A DNA stretch of 36,294 nucleotides from an uncultured Oscillospiraceae bacterium (lineage in GTDB: Bacteria; Bacillota; Clostridia; Oscillospirales; Oscillospiraceae), in assembly GCA_951801655.1 (NCBI GenBank), contig CATONV010000020.1:1-36294 (forward strand), in the 5' to 3' direction. Positions 26,238 to 34,173 of this stretch are shown piece by piece; positions within the stretch are counted from its first letter, which is position 1; each line of letters opens with the position of its first letter. Below the pieces are notes generated by a model. It worked only from the letters and a program-made list of their open reading frames with translations. It was not told the DNA's origin and ran no database searches. The translations under genes were made by a program, and so were the position numbers.

Positions 26238-26294
26238 GACCTTCTCTCCTCTTCTCCGCCTGCCCCAAAGTACGGGCCGCGATGAGTTTACATA

Positions 26295-26323
26295 AGTATA
26301 CCAATTTCGGCCTATTTTGGCAA
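26295..26323 (-). promoter_or_regulatory. Sigma-A promoter of the M60/SLH operon
   Basis: Minus-strand TTGCCA (26318-26323), 17-base spacer, TATACT (26295-26300), about 58 bases before ATG 26237. The AT-rich stretch upstream (26325-26360) could act as an UP element. Confidence 0.82.
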
Positions 26324-26413
26324 GATATTTTTTTGTCTGTTTTTTTCCCAAAACCTTCTGCTGTATAACCAAAAAATCTGGAGAATTCTCCGTTTCTCCG
26401 GCAGCGGGAGGGC

Positions 26414-27019
26414 TCACTCCCAGGTTTCTGCCCGGTATCGGAAGGACGACAGGGGCATCCCGCACTCCTTGGCCGCCGCCGTGCCGGTGATGACCCCCGC
26501 CTTCCACCGCTGATAGGCGCTGAAGTAGTTGGCGGGGAGAGGGGCGGGCGGCCTGCCGAACCGCACCCCCCGGAGCTTGGCCGCCGCGATGCCCTCCGCC
26601 TGACGCTGATGGATATTGCTCCTTTCATTTTCAGCTACGAACGAGAGTACCTGCAAGACAATATCACTCAGAAAGGTGCCCATCAGGTCTTTGCCCCGCC
26701 GGGTATCCAGAAGGGGCATGTCCAGCACCACAATATCGATCCCCTTTTCCTTGGTCAGAACCCGCCACTGCTCCAGAATTTCCTCGTAGTTGCGTCCCAG
26801 GCGATCGATGCTCTTGATGTAGAGCAGGTCGTCCTGCTTGAACTTTCTGACCATCTTCAGATACTGCGGCCGCTGGAAGTCTTTCCCGGACTGCTTATCC
26901 ATGTAAATATTTTCCTCCGGAACTGCCAGACCCTGCATTGCAATCCGCTGACGGTCTTCATTCTGCTCCCGGGTACTAACCCGGATGTACCCGTAACTTA
27001 CGCTTTCGATGTTTACCAC
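26414..27019 (-). CDS. Small serine recombinase (resolvase/invertase family)
   Basis: About 201 residues. The catalytic domain is complete: SYGYIRVSTREQNEDRQ holds the nucleophile serine (Ser15 by this start), and KSIDRLGRNYEEI and the VLSFVAENERSNIHQRQAEG helix follow. The C-terminus has KLRGVRFGRPPAPLP and a short DNA-binding helix-turn-helix (GTAAAKECGMPLSSFRYRAE). The start is uncertain: GTG 27019 is the nearest usual codon but overlaps the GGAGGTG ribosome-like site, and TTG 27025 or TTG 27103 are alternatives. Such proteins resolve or invert DNA at a nearby site; no clear paired recombination sites or transposase are seen. It may be a stand-alone chromosomal recombinase. Confidence 0.85.
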   Translation of the reverse strand: MVNIESVSYGYIRVSTREQNEDRQRIAMQGLAVPEENIYMDKQSGKDFQRPQYLKMVRKFKQDDLLYIKSIDRLGRNYEEILEQWRVLTKEKGIDIVVLDMPLLDTRRGKDLMGTFLSDIVLQVLSFVAENERSNIHQRQAEGIAAAKLRGVRFGRPPAPLPANYFSAYQRWKAGVITGTAAAKECGMPLSSFRYRAETWE

Positions 27020-27035
27020 CTCCAAATGACATTTT

Positions 27036-27075
27036 AAGCGGACTTTTCCCTGGAAGGGAAGTCCGCTTTTATCTT
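27036..27075 (+). terminator. Hairpin with T-rich tail in the resolvase leader
   Basis: Arms AAGCGGACTT (27036-27045) and AAGTCCGCTT (27059-27068) plus three inner pairs, followed on the plus strand by TTTTATCTTTTC. It has terminator form in the plus direction, although no plus gene precedes it, and lies just upstream of the recombinase start on the minus strand. It may instead be a leader hairpin or a recombination-site arm. Confidence 0.55.
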
Positions 27076-27124
27076 TTCTGCAATTTTTCCGAGGAGGTAG
27101 CAAAATAGAAATCCCGCAAACGCA

Positions 27125-27180
27125 GACCGGCGCCCCCTGTCGGGCCCAAAGCTCCGATCAGAGGACGCCGGTCATTTTTC
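27125..27180. other. Long imperfect hairpin between permease and recombinase genes
   Basis: An 8-bp perfect outer stem (GACCGGCG 27125-27132, CGCCGGTC 27166-27173) encloses a second imperfect stem (CCCTGTCGG with CCGATCAGAGG, one-base bulges). The plus strand continues CATTTTTCC. It may be the terminator of the APC permease gene in altered form, or a small structured RNA. I see no coding potential here. Confidence 0.45.
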
Positions 27181-27232
27181 CAAACATGGCGCACCGCGAG
27201 GGGGAACGGCCGCCGTCACAGGAAACAGAAAA

Positions 27233-28726
27233 TCAGACGAGGAAGTAGGGCACAATATACAGCGCCAGCGACGCTGCGACGGCCACCGCCACAATGGTCC
27301 GCCACAGCCGGTACTCCCGGTCCATCAACCCCTTCTCCTCCGCCGGAGGCTCCTCGGGCGGCCGGGTGGGCAGTTCCACGATGGTCTCGGTGTTCCTTCC
27401 GCCGGTGCGGGCGTTGTAGACATAGTACAGCACCATGCCGCAGACACACCAGACTACGCCGCTGATGATGGCGGAGAAGCCCAGCTGGGTCATCATGATA
27501 ATGTATAAAACGGCCGACACCGGGATGCCGATTTCCGCTCCAGGGACCCGATAGGGGCGGTAGAGATCAGGGTGCTTTTTCCGCATGCCGCCGGCGGAGA
27601 TAATGCCGATCACGTAGAAAAACAGGTCGGCAAACAGGCTGAGGGAGGCCACATACTGGATGGAGTTGGTCATGGTGAGCAGCAGCGCGATCACACCCAG
27701 GAACAAAATCGACACATAGGGTGTTTTGTATTTAGGATGGATTTTAGTGAACACTTGGGGCAACATGCCGTCCCGCGCCATGGCAAAGAGGGTCCGGGGC
27801 GGAGTGGTAATGCAGGAATTCATAGTGGACAGTCCGCCGCCGAAGGCGATGCCCGCCGCCAGCAGGGCCAGCGGGATGCCCAGTATGCCCGCCGCCACCA
27901 TAGCCTCGGCATAGGGGGCGGTGGCCGCAGCCAGCTGTTCCAGATGGTCAGGGGAAACAATGCCCACCAGGTACCACTGGAAAAACAGATTTACCGCCAG
28001 AATGATAAAGGGGGTCAGCGCCATGGCGCGGGGGATGTTGATGTGTGGGTATTTGATCTCCTCACTCATAGAACAGCAGGCCTCAAATCCGGCGAAGCAC
28101 CACCAGACCATAGCCACATTGGCGATAAAGCTCTGGGGACCGGCGCTCAGGAAGGCAGGCTTTTGCACAAAGTGAGGCAAATTGATATTGGGGATCATCA
28201 TAATGAACCACACAATGGCCACGCCCCAGAAAAAGAACATAAAGGCATTGGCCATGCGGCCGGTCATCTCCACCCCCCGGGCATTGAGAATGGTAAAAAA
28301 CAGGATGCACAGGCAGGCCAGCGCCAGATCACTCACCGGCAGCTCCACGCCGAAGGCGGAGAACATTGTTTTGAAATAGAAGGTGAAGGCAAAGGCCTCG
28401 CTGCTGGCCACGCAGATAATGGCAATGATGTAGTTCCAGCCCGCCAGAAAGCCCATGGGCCGGGACAGTCCCAGCAGCGCATACAGGTAAGTGCCTCCGG
28501 AGTATGGAATGGCGGCACCCATCTCCGCGTACAGAAGGGAGGGGTAAATGGTGATCAAAAGTGCGGCCACCGTGGCCAGAATGATGTGGTTGCCCATCAG
28601 GCCCACCACATTGGCGCCGGTTACAAACAGGCCCACGCCGATTACCTGTCCCACCGTGATGGTCACCGACTCCCGCATACCGAAGGAACGTCTCAGCTCC
28701 AGGCCCCCGTCTGGTGATTTACTCAT
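27233..28726 (-). CDS. APC superfamily amino acid permease
   Basis: A 497-residue transporter with AGGAG nine bases before ATG 28726. About twelve or more hydrophobic segments are visible. The first helix carries the family pattern TVGQVIGVGLFVTGANVVG, with the backbone-binding glycine-rich kink. FAGFEACCSMSEEIKYPHIN is the conserved loop after helix 6, and STMNSCITTPPRTLFAMARD follows helix 8. A charged cytoplasmic stretch (TRPPEEPPAEEKGLMDRE) precedes the final helix. It lies 21 bases after the HisD-family gene, so it probably imports that enzyme's substrate or a precursor. The substrate is unknown. Confidence 0.88.
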   Translation of the reverse strand: MSKSPDGGLELRRSFGMRESVTITVGQVIGVGLFVTGANVVGLMGNHIILATVAALLITIYPSLLYAEMGAAIPYSGGTYLYALLGLSRPMGFLAGWNYIIAIICVASSEAFAFTFYFKTMFSAFGVELPVSDLALACLCILFFTILNARGVEMTGRMANAFMFFFWGVAIVWFIMMIPNINLPHFVQKPAFLSAGPQSFIANVAMVWWCFAGFEACCSMSEEIKYPHINIPRAMALTPFIILAVNLFFQWYLVGIVSPDHLEQLAAATAPYAEAMVAAGILGIPLALLAAGIAFGGGLSTMNSCITTPPRTLFAMARDGMLPQVFTKIHPKYKTPYVSILFLGVIALLLTMTNSIQYVASLSLFADLFFYVIGIISAGGMRKKHPDLYRPYRVPGAEIGIPVSAVLYIIMMTQLGFSAIISGVVWCVCGMVLYYVYNARTGGRNTETIVELPTRPPEEPPAEEKGLMDREYRLWRTIVAVAVAASLALYIVPYFLV

Positions 28727-28747
28727 AATTCATATCTCCTCTCCAAA

Positions 28748-30013
28748 TTACAGCAGCTTCAGGCGCAGCTCCGCCGCCCGGGCGTGGGCGGCCAGCCCCT
28801 CCCCGTGGGCCATGCGGGACACCAGCGGCGCGATCTCCCCCATGGCGGCTGGCTGATATCGCTGGAAGGTACACACCTTCAAAAAGGTGCCCACCCACAC
28901 GCCGCCTGTGTAACGGGCTGCCCGAACCGTGGGCAGGGTGTGATTGGTCCCGGAGGCGTAGTCGCCAAAGACCTCCCCTGTCTCCTGACCGATAAACAAC
29001 GAGCCGAAGTTCACCAGTTCGGGCAGGATACTCTCGTCCCTCACAACGACCTCCAGGTGCTCCGGAGAGTAGTCGTTGGCGATCTGCGCCGCCTCCTCCA
29101 GACTGGAGGTCAGAACCACCTCGCCGTAGGTCTCCCAGGAGGCCCGGGCGATCTCCGCTGTCTCCAGTGTGGATAGCTGTTCCTCCACTGCCCGGAGAAC
29201 CGCCTCCCCCAGGGCCCGGCTGGTGGTGACCACAATCCCTTTGGCCAGCCGGTCATGCTCTGACTGAGCCAGCATATCGGCAGCCAGAATGCGGGGGTCG
29301 GCGCTGTCATCCGCAATGGCCAGCACCTCGCTGGGACCAGCAAAAAAGTCGATGCCCACCTGGCCGTAGCACTGCCGCTTGGCCTCGGCCACATACTGAT
29401 TGCCCGGACCCACAATCACGTCCACCGCCTTGATCTGCTGGGTTCCATAGGCCAGGGCCGCAATGGCCTGGGCGCCTCCCGCCGCGTAGATCTCGTCAGC
29501 GCCGGCGATGTCCATGGCCACCAGGGTTTTATAGTGGATGCAGTCCGTCCCCTTCACCGCCGGGGCGCAGGCCACCACCCGGCGCACCCCCGCCGCCCGG
29601 GCCGGGATAATGAGCATCAGCGCAGTGGAAAACAGGGGATAGGAGCCGCCGGGGACATAGCAGCCGCAGGAGCCGACGGGAATGACCCGGTGGCCCAGAA
29701 CCGAGCCGGCCACATTGGAAAAGCCGTCCAGCTCCGTCAGGCAGCTTCGCTGTGCCAGCGCGAACCTGCGGATGTTCTCTGCCGCCTGACGCAGATCGTC
29801 CAGCTCCTGCCGGGTCATTTGGGCGTAGGCGGCGTCAATCTCCTCCCGGGTAACACGCAGGGCGGCGCGTCTGTTTCCGTCAAAACGGGTGTTGTACTCA
29901 ATCAGGGCGCTGTCCCCATGGGTTCGGATATTGCGGATGATTTCCGCCACTCTTTGTCCCCTCTCCTCCACCTCTTCTGCGGGGCGCGCCGCCGCCTGCT
30001 TTAAATATTCCAT
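28748..30013 (-). CDS. HisD-family zinc alcohol/histidinol dehydrogenase paralogue
   Basis: A 421-residue NAD-dependent dehydrogenase, with AAAGGAGG nine bases before ATG 30013. Zinc and catalytic residues of HisD are kept: Gln250 and His253 (AQSEHD), Glu318-His319 (YSPEHL), Asp351 and His358 (GDYASGTNH) and His410 (EGLAAHARA). GPGNQYVAEAK and FFAGPSEVLAIAD are family signatures. No other his gene is nearby. The segment YTGGVWVGTFLK replaces the SSLSVxDFxK-like sequence of biosynthetic HisD, and from memory resembles paralogues such as sulfopropanediol dehydrogenase HpsN. I infer catabolic oxidation of an imported amino alcohol or diol to the acid, rather than histidine synthesis. Automatic annotation as hisD would be misleading. 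Confidence 0.85.
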   Translation of the reverse strand: MEYLKQAAARPAEEVEERGQRVAEIIRNIRTHGDSALIEYNTRFDGNRRAALRVTREEIDAAYAQMTRQELDDLRQAAENIRRFALAQRSCLTELDGFSNVAGSVLGHRVIPVGSCGCYVPGGSYPLFSTALMLIIPARAAGVRRVVACAPAVKGTDCIHYKTLVAMDIAGADEIYAAGGAQAIAALAYGTQQIKAVDVIVGPGNQYVAEAKRQCYGQVGIDFFAGPSEVLAIADDSADPRILAADMLAQSEHDRLAKGIVVTTSRALGEAVLRAVEEQLSTLETAEIARASWETYGEVVLTSSLEEAAQIANDYSPEHLEVVVRDESILPELVNFGSLFIGQETGEVFGDYASGTNHTLPTVRAARYTGGVWVGTFLKVCTFQRYQPAAMGEIAPLVSRMAHGEGLAAHARAAELRLKLL

Positions 30014-30045
30014 GCTGATCTGCCTCCTTTGTCCGTGATGGCCCC

Positions 30046-30076
30046 ATCATAAGGTATGGAGCATAGAACAGGTCAA
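30046..30076 (-). promoter_or_regulatory. MerR-type long-spacer promoter of the hisD-like/permease operon
   Basis: Minus-strand TTGACC (30071-30076) and TATGAT (30046-30051) are separated by 19 bases, longer than the usual 17. This is the classic layout of promoters that MerR activators untwist. The spacer contains a small dyad, TATG-CTC-CATA. The regulator encoded divergently at 30210 is the obvious candidate. Confidence 0.55.
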
Positions 30077-30107
30077 GCCCAAATATTTCTGAATCTTTAC
30101 GTTTTTC

Positions 30108-30137
30108 TTGACCACACTATAGATTTTGTGGTATAGT
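30108..30137 (+). promoter_or_regulatory. Promoter of the MerR-methyltransferase-like gene
   Basis: TTGACC (30108-30113), 18-base spacer, TATAGT (30132-30137), about 70 bases before GTG 30210. It is divergent from the promoter at 30046-30076; both share the TTGACC box. Confidence 0.7.
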
Positions 30138-30209
30138 CGAAAGCAGTCTGAACACAACGTGTCGGCAAAGAGGTGTCGAAACGAGCCGTGCAAAAGGGAG
30201 GCGTCCGCA

Positions 30210-31472
30210 GTGAAAATCGGACAGGTGGTTCAGCGGTACGGCGTCCCGGTCAACACGCTGTACTTTTACATCAACAGTGGCCTTCTGGTCCCGCCCCGGC
30301 GGAACAGTCAGTACGTTTTTGACCAGCACACATTGGAGGAGCTGGAGTGGCTGCTGGAGCTGAAAGAGCTGGAATTTCCGTTAAAGACCATTCACCGGCT
30401 TCTCTCTCTGCGGCGCATCTCCAACTTCTGTTCTGAGGAGGACCGCAGGGAGCTGCGGGCCATTTTCCAGGAGCAGGCCGACGAGCTGAAGCGGCGGCAG
30501 GCGCAGATCTCCGCCGCCCGGCAGCAGGTGGGACGAAAGCTCTTTGAGCTGGAGAGCAGTCCCGCCGCCGGCACCCGGACCGGCGTTCCTGTGTCCATGC
30601 TCCATCTGCTGCGCTGCCCCAACTGCGGGGGAGAGCTGATGCTGGAAAACGCTAACATGAGTCCAAAGTACGTCTTTCAGGCCGTCCTGCGCTGCGGCTG
30701 CGGCTACTCGGCCGCCATCCGGGACGGTATTCTCCAGACCAAGAATGTCAACACCAGTCTTTTTGACAAGCCTGACACCACCCGGGAGCTGTACCGGGAT
30801 CTGCCTTCCATGACCCTCAGTCTCTATGAGCGTTCCTACCGCTGGCTGGAGGAGAACATCCGCAGCGGCGTCTCCCACGGCAAGGTGTGGCTGGAGGGCT
30901 ACGTCAACGCCTGGTTTTTCTTCCACAATCACCTGGAGCTGCTGGACAGCAGCGATCAGCTGGTGGTAATCGACAAATTTCCCGAAACCCTGCTAGCCTA
31001 CAAAGCGGTTATCGAGCAGCAGAATCTGCCCTGCGATATCCTGTACATCTCCGACTGCAGCGCCTCCCCCCCTCTGCGGGAGAACATAATCGACTGCGTG
31101 ATGGACTTTTTTGCGGTCAACGAGCACAACTTCTACCATGGGGACCTGTACCTCAACCAGCTGCTCCCCTATTTGAAGGGGGACTGCCGGCTGTTCGGAG
31201 TCTACTTCTTCTTTCGCAACGGGAGGGCCTCTCTCCGCAAGCTGCTCTCCGACTACCCTGAGGCCTCCCCCAACAACTTTAACATCCGCTGGTTTCTCCG
31301 GGAGGCGGAGAGGAACTTCCACATTCTGGAGACCACAGACTGCGGCTTCTCTCTGGACTCCGGAGACAATCTGGGCCTGGGCTTCCATATCCCCGGCGAG
31401 GAGCTGCACCTTCAACCATATTGCGCCAGGTTGCGTTCCCGAAATCCCGGCCAAGAAGTGCAGCCCGGATAA
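30210..31472 (+). CDS. MerR regulator fused to zinc motif and methyltransferase-like domain
   Basis: A 420-residue protein starting at GTG 30210, eight bases after AAAGGGAGG. Residues 1-75 are a MerR winged helix (MKIGQVVQRYGVPVNTLYFY ... LLVPPRRNSQYVFDQHTLEE). A coiled coil (~76-118) gives the dimer. Residues 134-175 have a zinc-ribbon-like pair CPNCGG (Cys136, Cys139) and RCGCG (Cys162, Cys164), as seen ahead of some rRNA methyltransferases. Residues ~195-400 look like a class I SAM-methyltransferase fold: LVVIDKFPETL matches the strand-2 acid and ENIIDCVMDFFAVN the motif IV/post-IV region. Motif I is changed to VWLEGYVNAWFFF without the Gly-rich loop. It may sense SAM or another metabolite rather than methylate. 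Function is inferred. Confidence 0.82.
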   Translation: MKIGQVVQRYGVPVNTLYFYINSGLLVPPRRNSQYVFDQHTLEELEWLLELKELEFPLKTIHRLLSLRRISNFCSEEDRRELRAIFQEQADELKRRQAQISAARQQVGRKLFELESSPAAGTRTGVPVSMLHLLRCPNCGGELMLENANMSPKYVFQAVLRCGCGYSAAIRDGILQTKNVNTSLFDKPDTTRELYRDLPSMTLSLYERSYRWLEENIRSGVSHGKVWLEGYVNAWFFFHNHLELLDSSDQLVVIDKFPETLLAYKAVIEQQNLPCDILYISDCSASPPLRENIIDCVMDFFAVNEHNFYHGDLYLNQLLPYLKGDCRLFGVYFFFRNGRASLRKLLSDYPEASPNNFNIRWFLREAERNFHILETTDCGFSLDSGDNLGLGFHIPGEELHLQPYCARLRSRNPGQEVQPG

Positions 31473-31507
31473 AAAAATCCCGTTTCTAAAACAGAAACGG
31501 GATTTTT
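31473..31507. terminator. Bidirectional terminator between convergent genes
   Basis: A perfect 15-bp arm pair (31473-31487 and 31493-31507) with a 5-base loop; A-run on one side, T-run on the other. It serves the MerR gene (+) and the ThrE pair (-). Confidence 0.93.
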
Positions 31508-31526
31508 ACGCTGTATCAGGCCTGTC

Positions 31527-31970
31527 TTACTTTGACCGCCGCAGATAGGGGTAGGCCGCCCGGAACAGGGAGGCGGTCATCATGGCGCCTACTGCCAGCG
31601 CCGCCGCCATGCCGAAGGTATGCAGCAGGGTGTCCAGAAACCGCTGGATATCACCGGCGACACAGTAGCTCATCGCGTAGTAGATACCTCCTCCGGGCAC
31701 CAGCGGCAGGAGAGCCACCAGCAGATAGCCGGTCACAGGACAGCGGCGCAGCCGGGCCATCATCTCAGAATAGACGCCAATTGCCGCCGAGGCCAGAAAG
31801 GCGGCCAGGATGGTGCTCCCGGCCAGCAGGTAAACCAGCCAGCCCAGGGCCCCGCCCACACCGCAGATCAGCTTGCCCACACCGTGGATGTTAAACACCA
31901 GCGTAAAGCCCAAACAGGCCACAAAGGAGCAGACACAGGGCAGTATGTATTCCGTCCAAACAGCACTCAT
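31527..31970 (-). CDS. Threonine/serine exporter, small subunit (ThrE C-terminal half)
   Basis: A 147-residue membrane protein with about five hydrophobic segments. ATG 31970 has GGAGG six bases upstream. It corresponds to the DUF3815/ThrE_2 half: VFNIHGVGKLICGVGGALGW, and the conserved VALLPLVPGGGIYYAM loop. In Corynebacterium both halves form one protein; here they are two genes 12 bases apart. The pair should export threonine and serine, or related small amino acids. Confidence 0.88.
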   Translation of the reverse strand: MSAVWTEYILPCVCSFVACLGFTLVFNIHGVGKLICGVGGALGWLVYLLAGSTILAAFLASAAIGVYSEMMARLRRCPVTGYLLVALLPLVPGGGIYYAMSYCVAGDIQRFLDTLLHTFGMAAALAVGAMMTASLFRAAYPYLRRSK

Positions 31971-31982
31971 AGGGCGCCTCCA

Positions 31983-32744
31983 TCAAAATATCCCGCCAAT
32001 CGCCAGCCCGATGGCTGCCCCGATGGCGATGGCGGCGGCCGTCAGAATGGAGTCAGCCGCCCGGCTCAGGCCGGAGATAATGTCTCCGGCCATAATCTCA
32101 CGCATGGCGTTGGTCAGCGCCACCCCGGGCACCAGCACCATCAGCACGCTGATGCTCACGGTGTCCACACTCTGCCCCAGGCCCAGGCGTACCAGCAGCA
32201 GCGACAGCAGCGAGGCCACGGCGCTGCAAATGGCCGTCCGAAAAAAGCTGTTGGTGCCAATCAGCCGACCGCCATACAGCAGGCAGAAGCCCACTGCCAA
32301 ACCGCCAATCAGCGCGGCCAGGGCGTCCTCCACCCCGCCGCCGAACAAAGGCGAAAAAAAAGCCGGGGCAATACCATAGCCCAAAAGTACCTTTCGGTTT
32401 TCATACTGAGGGGTGTGTTCCGCCAGGGCCAGCAAAAGCTCCTGGGCCTCGTCTACAGGGAGTCTCTCGGCGCACAGGCGGCGGCACAGGCCGTTGCATT
32501 GCTCCAGAAGCTCAATGTTCGTCCCGTGTCCGGCAATTCTGCGCATCCGGGTAATGGGGTGGCCCTCCGGCGTGGCGATGCTGACAATCACGCAGTTTGG
32601 AATGGCAAATACCTCCGGCGACTCCAGACCGTAGGCCTGGAGCAGGCGGCGCACCGACTCCTCCACCCGATAAATCTCCGCTCCGCTGGACATCAGGCGG
32701 CAGCCCAGCTCCACAGAAACATTCAGCAGCTTGTCATAGTCCAT
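31983..32744 (-). CDS. Threonine/serine exporter, large subunit (ThrE N-terminal half)
   Basis: A 253-residue protein starting at ATG 32744, with GGGAG eight bases upstream; longer in-frame extension to 32873 covers the promoter and is rejected. The soluble N-terminal half has the family motifs LMSSGAEIYRVEESVRRLL and RRIAGHGTNIELLEQCN. The second half has about five membrane segments, with LVPGVALTNAMREIMAGD as a conserved loop (DUF1212/ThrE_1). It should act with the small subunit encoded next. Confidence 0.9.
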   Translation of the reverse strand: MDYDKLLNVSVELGCRLMSSGAEIYRVEESVRRLLQAYGLESPEVFAIPNCVIVSIATPEGHPITRMRRIAGHGTNIELLEQCNGLCRRLCAERLPVDEAQELLLALAEHTPQYENRKVLLGYGIAPAFFSPLFGGGVEDALAALIGGLAVGFCLLYGGRLIGTNSFFRTAICSAVASLLSLLLVRLGLGQSVDTVSISVLMVLVPGVALTNAMREIMAGDIISGLSRAADSILTAAAIAIGAAIGLAIGGIF

Positions 32745-32823
32745 GGCGTTCTCTCCCAGAGAAGTCCGGGTCAAAAGAGTCACCGCCCAACGGACACACC
32801 GGACTTGCGTAATTTCTCCCGCT

Positions 32824-32852
32824 ATTCTACCGTAAAACGGCTCTGATGTAAA
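32824..32852 (-). promoter_or_regulatory. Promoter of the ThrE pair
   Basis: Minus-strand TTTACA (32847-32852), 17-base spacer, TAGAAT (32824-32829), about 80 bases before ATG 32744. Confidence 0.8.
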
Positions 32853-32893
32853 GCTAAATCTGAGGACTTGCAAAAGGGCGTGACGTCAGGCTG

Positions 32894-34165
32894 CTACGTG
32901 TACAGTACCCATCCGCGGCTTTGCGGCAGGGCCAGTTCTTCCTCCGTCAGCTCTGACAGGCCGGGGTTTCCGGACACATCCAGCCGCTTCCCTCCCGTGA
33001 TAACCGGGAGGCTGTTGAAAAGCGCCGTCAGCGCCCCCCGGTTCAGAGAGCACCTGGCCAGCTCCAGATTGGTTCCCGCCCAGCCGGCAGTTTCAGGGTT
33101 CAGCGTGACGCTGCCCAGATGGTAGCAGTTGTAAAAGGTTCGGGAGGCGCTGGTCGTCTTTCCCATGTTCAGCTCCGGGACCGCCGTAAGGGCCCCGCAG
33201 GCATAGAACATTCTGTCCATATTTGTGGCGCTGGCGGTATTCAGCAGCGGAGAGGCGGTCAGGGCGGAGCAGCCCGAAAACATTCCGGACATATTCGTCA
33301 CCTTGGCGGTATCCGTCTGCGGGACTGCGGTCAGTCCGGCGCACCCGCTGAACATACTGCTCATATTGACGGTGCACCCCGTCTCCAGCTGCGGGACGGC
33401 AGCAAGTGCGGTACAGCTCCCAAACATGCTGTTCATATTTTCCGTCAGGCTGGTATCCAGCTCCACAACCGCCGTGAGCGCCCTGCAGAAGTTAAACATC
33501 TTGGAGGCATCCGTCAGGTTGTTCTTCCCTCTCCAGGTAAAAAAGCGCAGACAGCTCAGCGAGTCGGTGTCTGTACTGTTCCCACACCTGACGCCCGTTC
33601 CCGAGGGCATCCTGCAGCTGATCTCCACAATGTTCCAGCTCTTATAATTTGCCGGGGCTGTCTTTTTGCTGTGAACGGCTGTCTCCCAGCTCCGCAGGTC
33701 CTGGCCGGTAATTCTGACCAGGGCCTGCCGCATTCCGGTCCCTGTGGGGTGGCCGAACTCGGAGGCGTTCAGCTCTGTCTCGAAGACGGTCCCGCTGGCG
33801 CACTGCATACTGGTCAGCGGCTGAAAGCCCTCCCCCTCGGCTTCACCGGTCTCCACCACGCAACTCCCCGTACATGTTACCGTGAAGGCCAGCAGGGAGG
33901 ATGCGCCGTTTGGAATATGGACCAGCAGATATATCTCGTTCTCTCCCGGCTCAGGCATGGACATCCAGTCCGCCGGACGGGCCGCCCTGTATACCTCAGC
34001 AGGATCCAGGGGGAGGACCGGGGCGCCCCCGGGAATGCTTCTGACGGCCTCCGCCAGCCCTCCGCAGGTCTGGGCCTCCGGGATCGTCCCGCCCCGTTCA
34101 GACACGGCCGTATACGCGGCGGCGATGCTGTCCCTGATCCGGTCGATCTCTCTGCGTATGCTCAT
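32894..34165 (-). CDS. BspA-like (DUF285) repeat protein with phage-tail-type N-terminus
   Basis: A 423-residue protein. ATG 34165 follows GAGGTG, which overlaps the previous stop. The first ~45 residues (MSIRREIDRIRD ... LAEAVRSIP) resemble the start of its upstream neighbour and look like an attachment segment. The middle (~60-200) is beta-rich and unrecognised. From ~215 to 370, repeats of about 24-25 residues occur, of the form NMSSMFSGCAGLTAVPQTDT, NMSGMFSGCSALTASPLLNT and NMDRMFYACGALTAVPELNM; these are DUF285/BspA-like leucine-rich repeats. The end (DVSGNPGLSELTEEELALPQ) looks like a capping LRR. No signal peptide is visible, so export through the Sec route is unlikely; a tail-tip or receptor-binding role is inferred. 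Confidence 0.72.
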   Translation of the reverse strand: MSIRREIDRIRDSIAAAYTAVSERGGTIPEAQTCGGLAEAVRSIPGGAPVLPLDPAEVYRAARPADWMSMPEPGENEIYLLVHIPNGASSLLAFTVTCTGSCVVETGEAEGEGFQPLTSMQCASGTVFETELNASEFGHPTGTGMRQALVRITGQDLRSWETAVHSKKTAPANYKSWNIVEISCRMPSGTGVRCGNSTDTDSLSCLRFFTWRGKNNLTDASKMFNFCRALTAVVELDTSLTENMNSMFGSCTALAAVPQLETGCTVNMSSMFSGCAGLTAVPQTDTAKVTNMSGMFSGCSALTASPLLNTASATNMDRMFYACGALTAVPELNMGKTTSASRTFYNCYHLGSVTLNPETAGWAGTNLELARCSLNRGALTALFNSLPVITGGKRLDVSGNPGLSELTEEELALPQSRGWVLYT

Positions 34166-34173
34166 GCCGCACC

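Noticed and set aside
22269-26285. Two long plus-strand frames (22269-24188 and 24222-26285) opposite the M60 gene
   Set aside because: Both are antisense shadows of the metallopeptidase; composition is unnatural and no family motif is visible.
26414-27019. Serine recombinase as sign of a complete mobile element
   Set aside because: No transposase, terminal inverted repeats, integration genes or cargo could be recognised around it.
27572-28717. 381-residue plus-strand frame opposite the APC permease
   Set aside because: Antisense shadow of a membrane protein gene, His/Gln-rich, no ribosome site or recognisable domain.
32881-32888. TGACGTCA palindrome downstream of the BspA-like gene
   Set aside because: Eight-base palindromes are expected by chance, and it lies after the gene rather than at a promoter.
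32894-34165. BspA-like/tail gene as target of a diversity-generating retroelement
   Set aside because: No reverse transcriptase or template repeat is present in the window.
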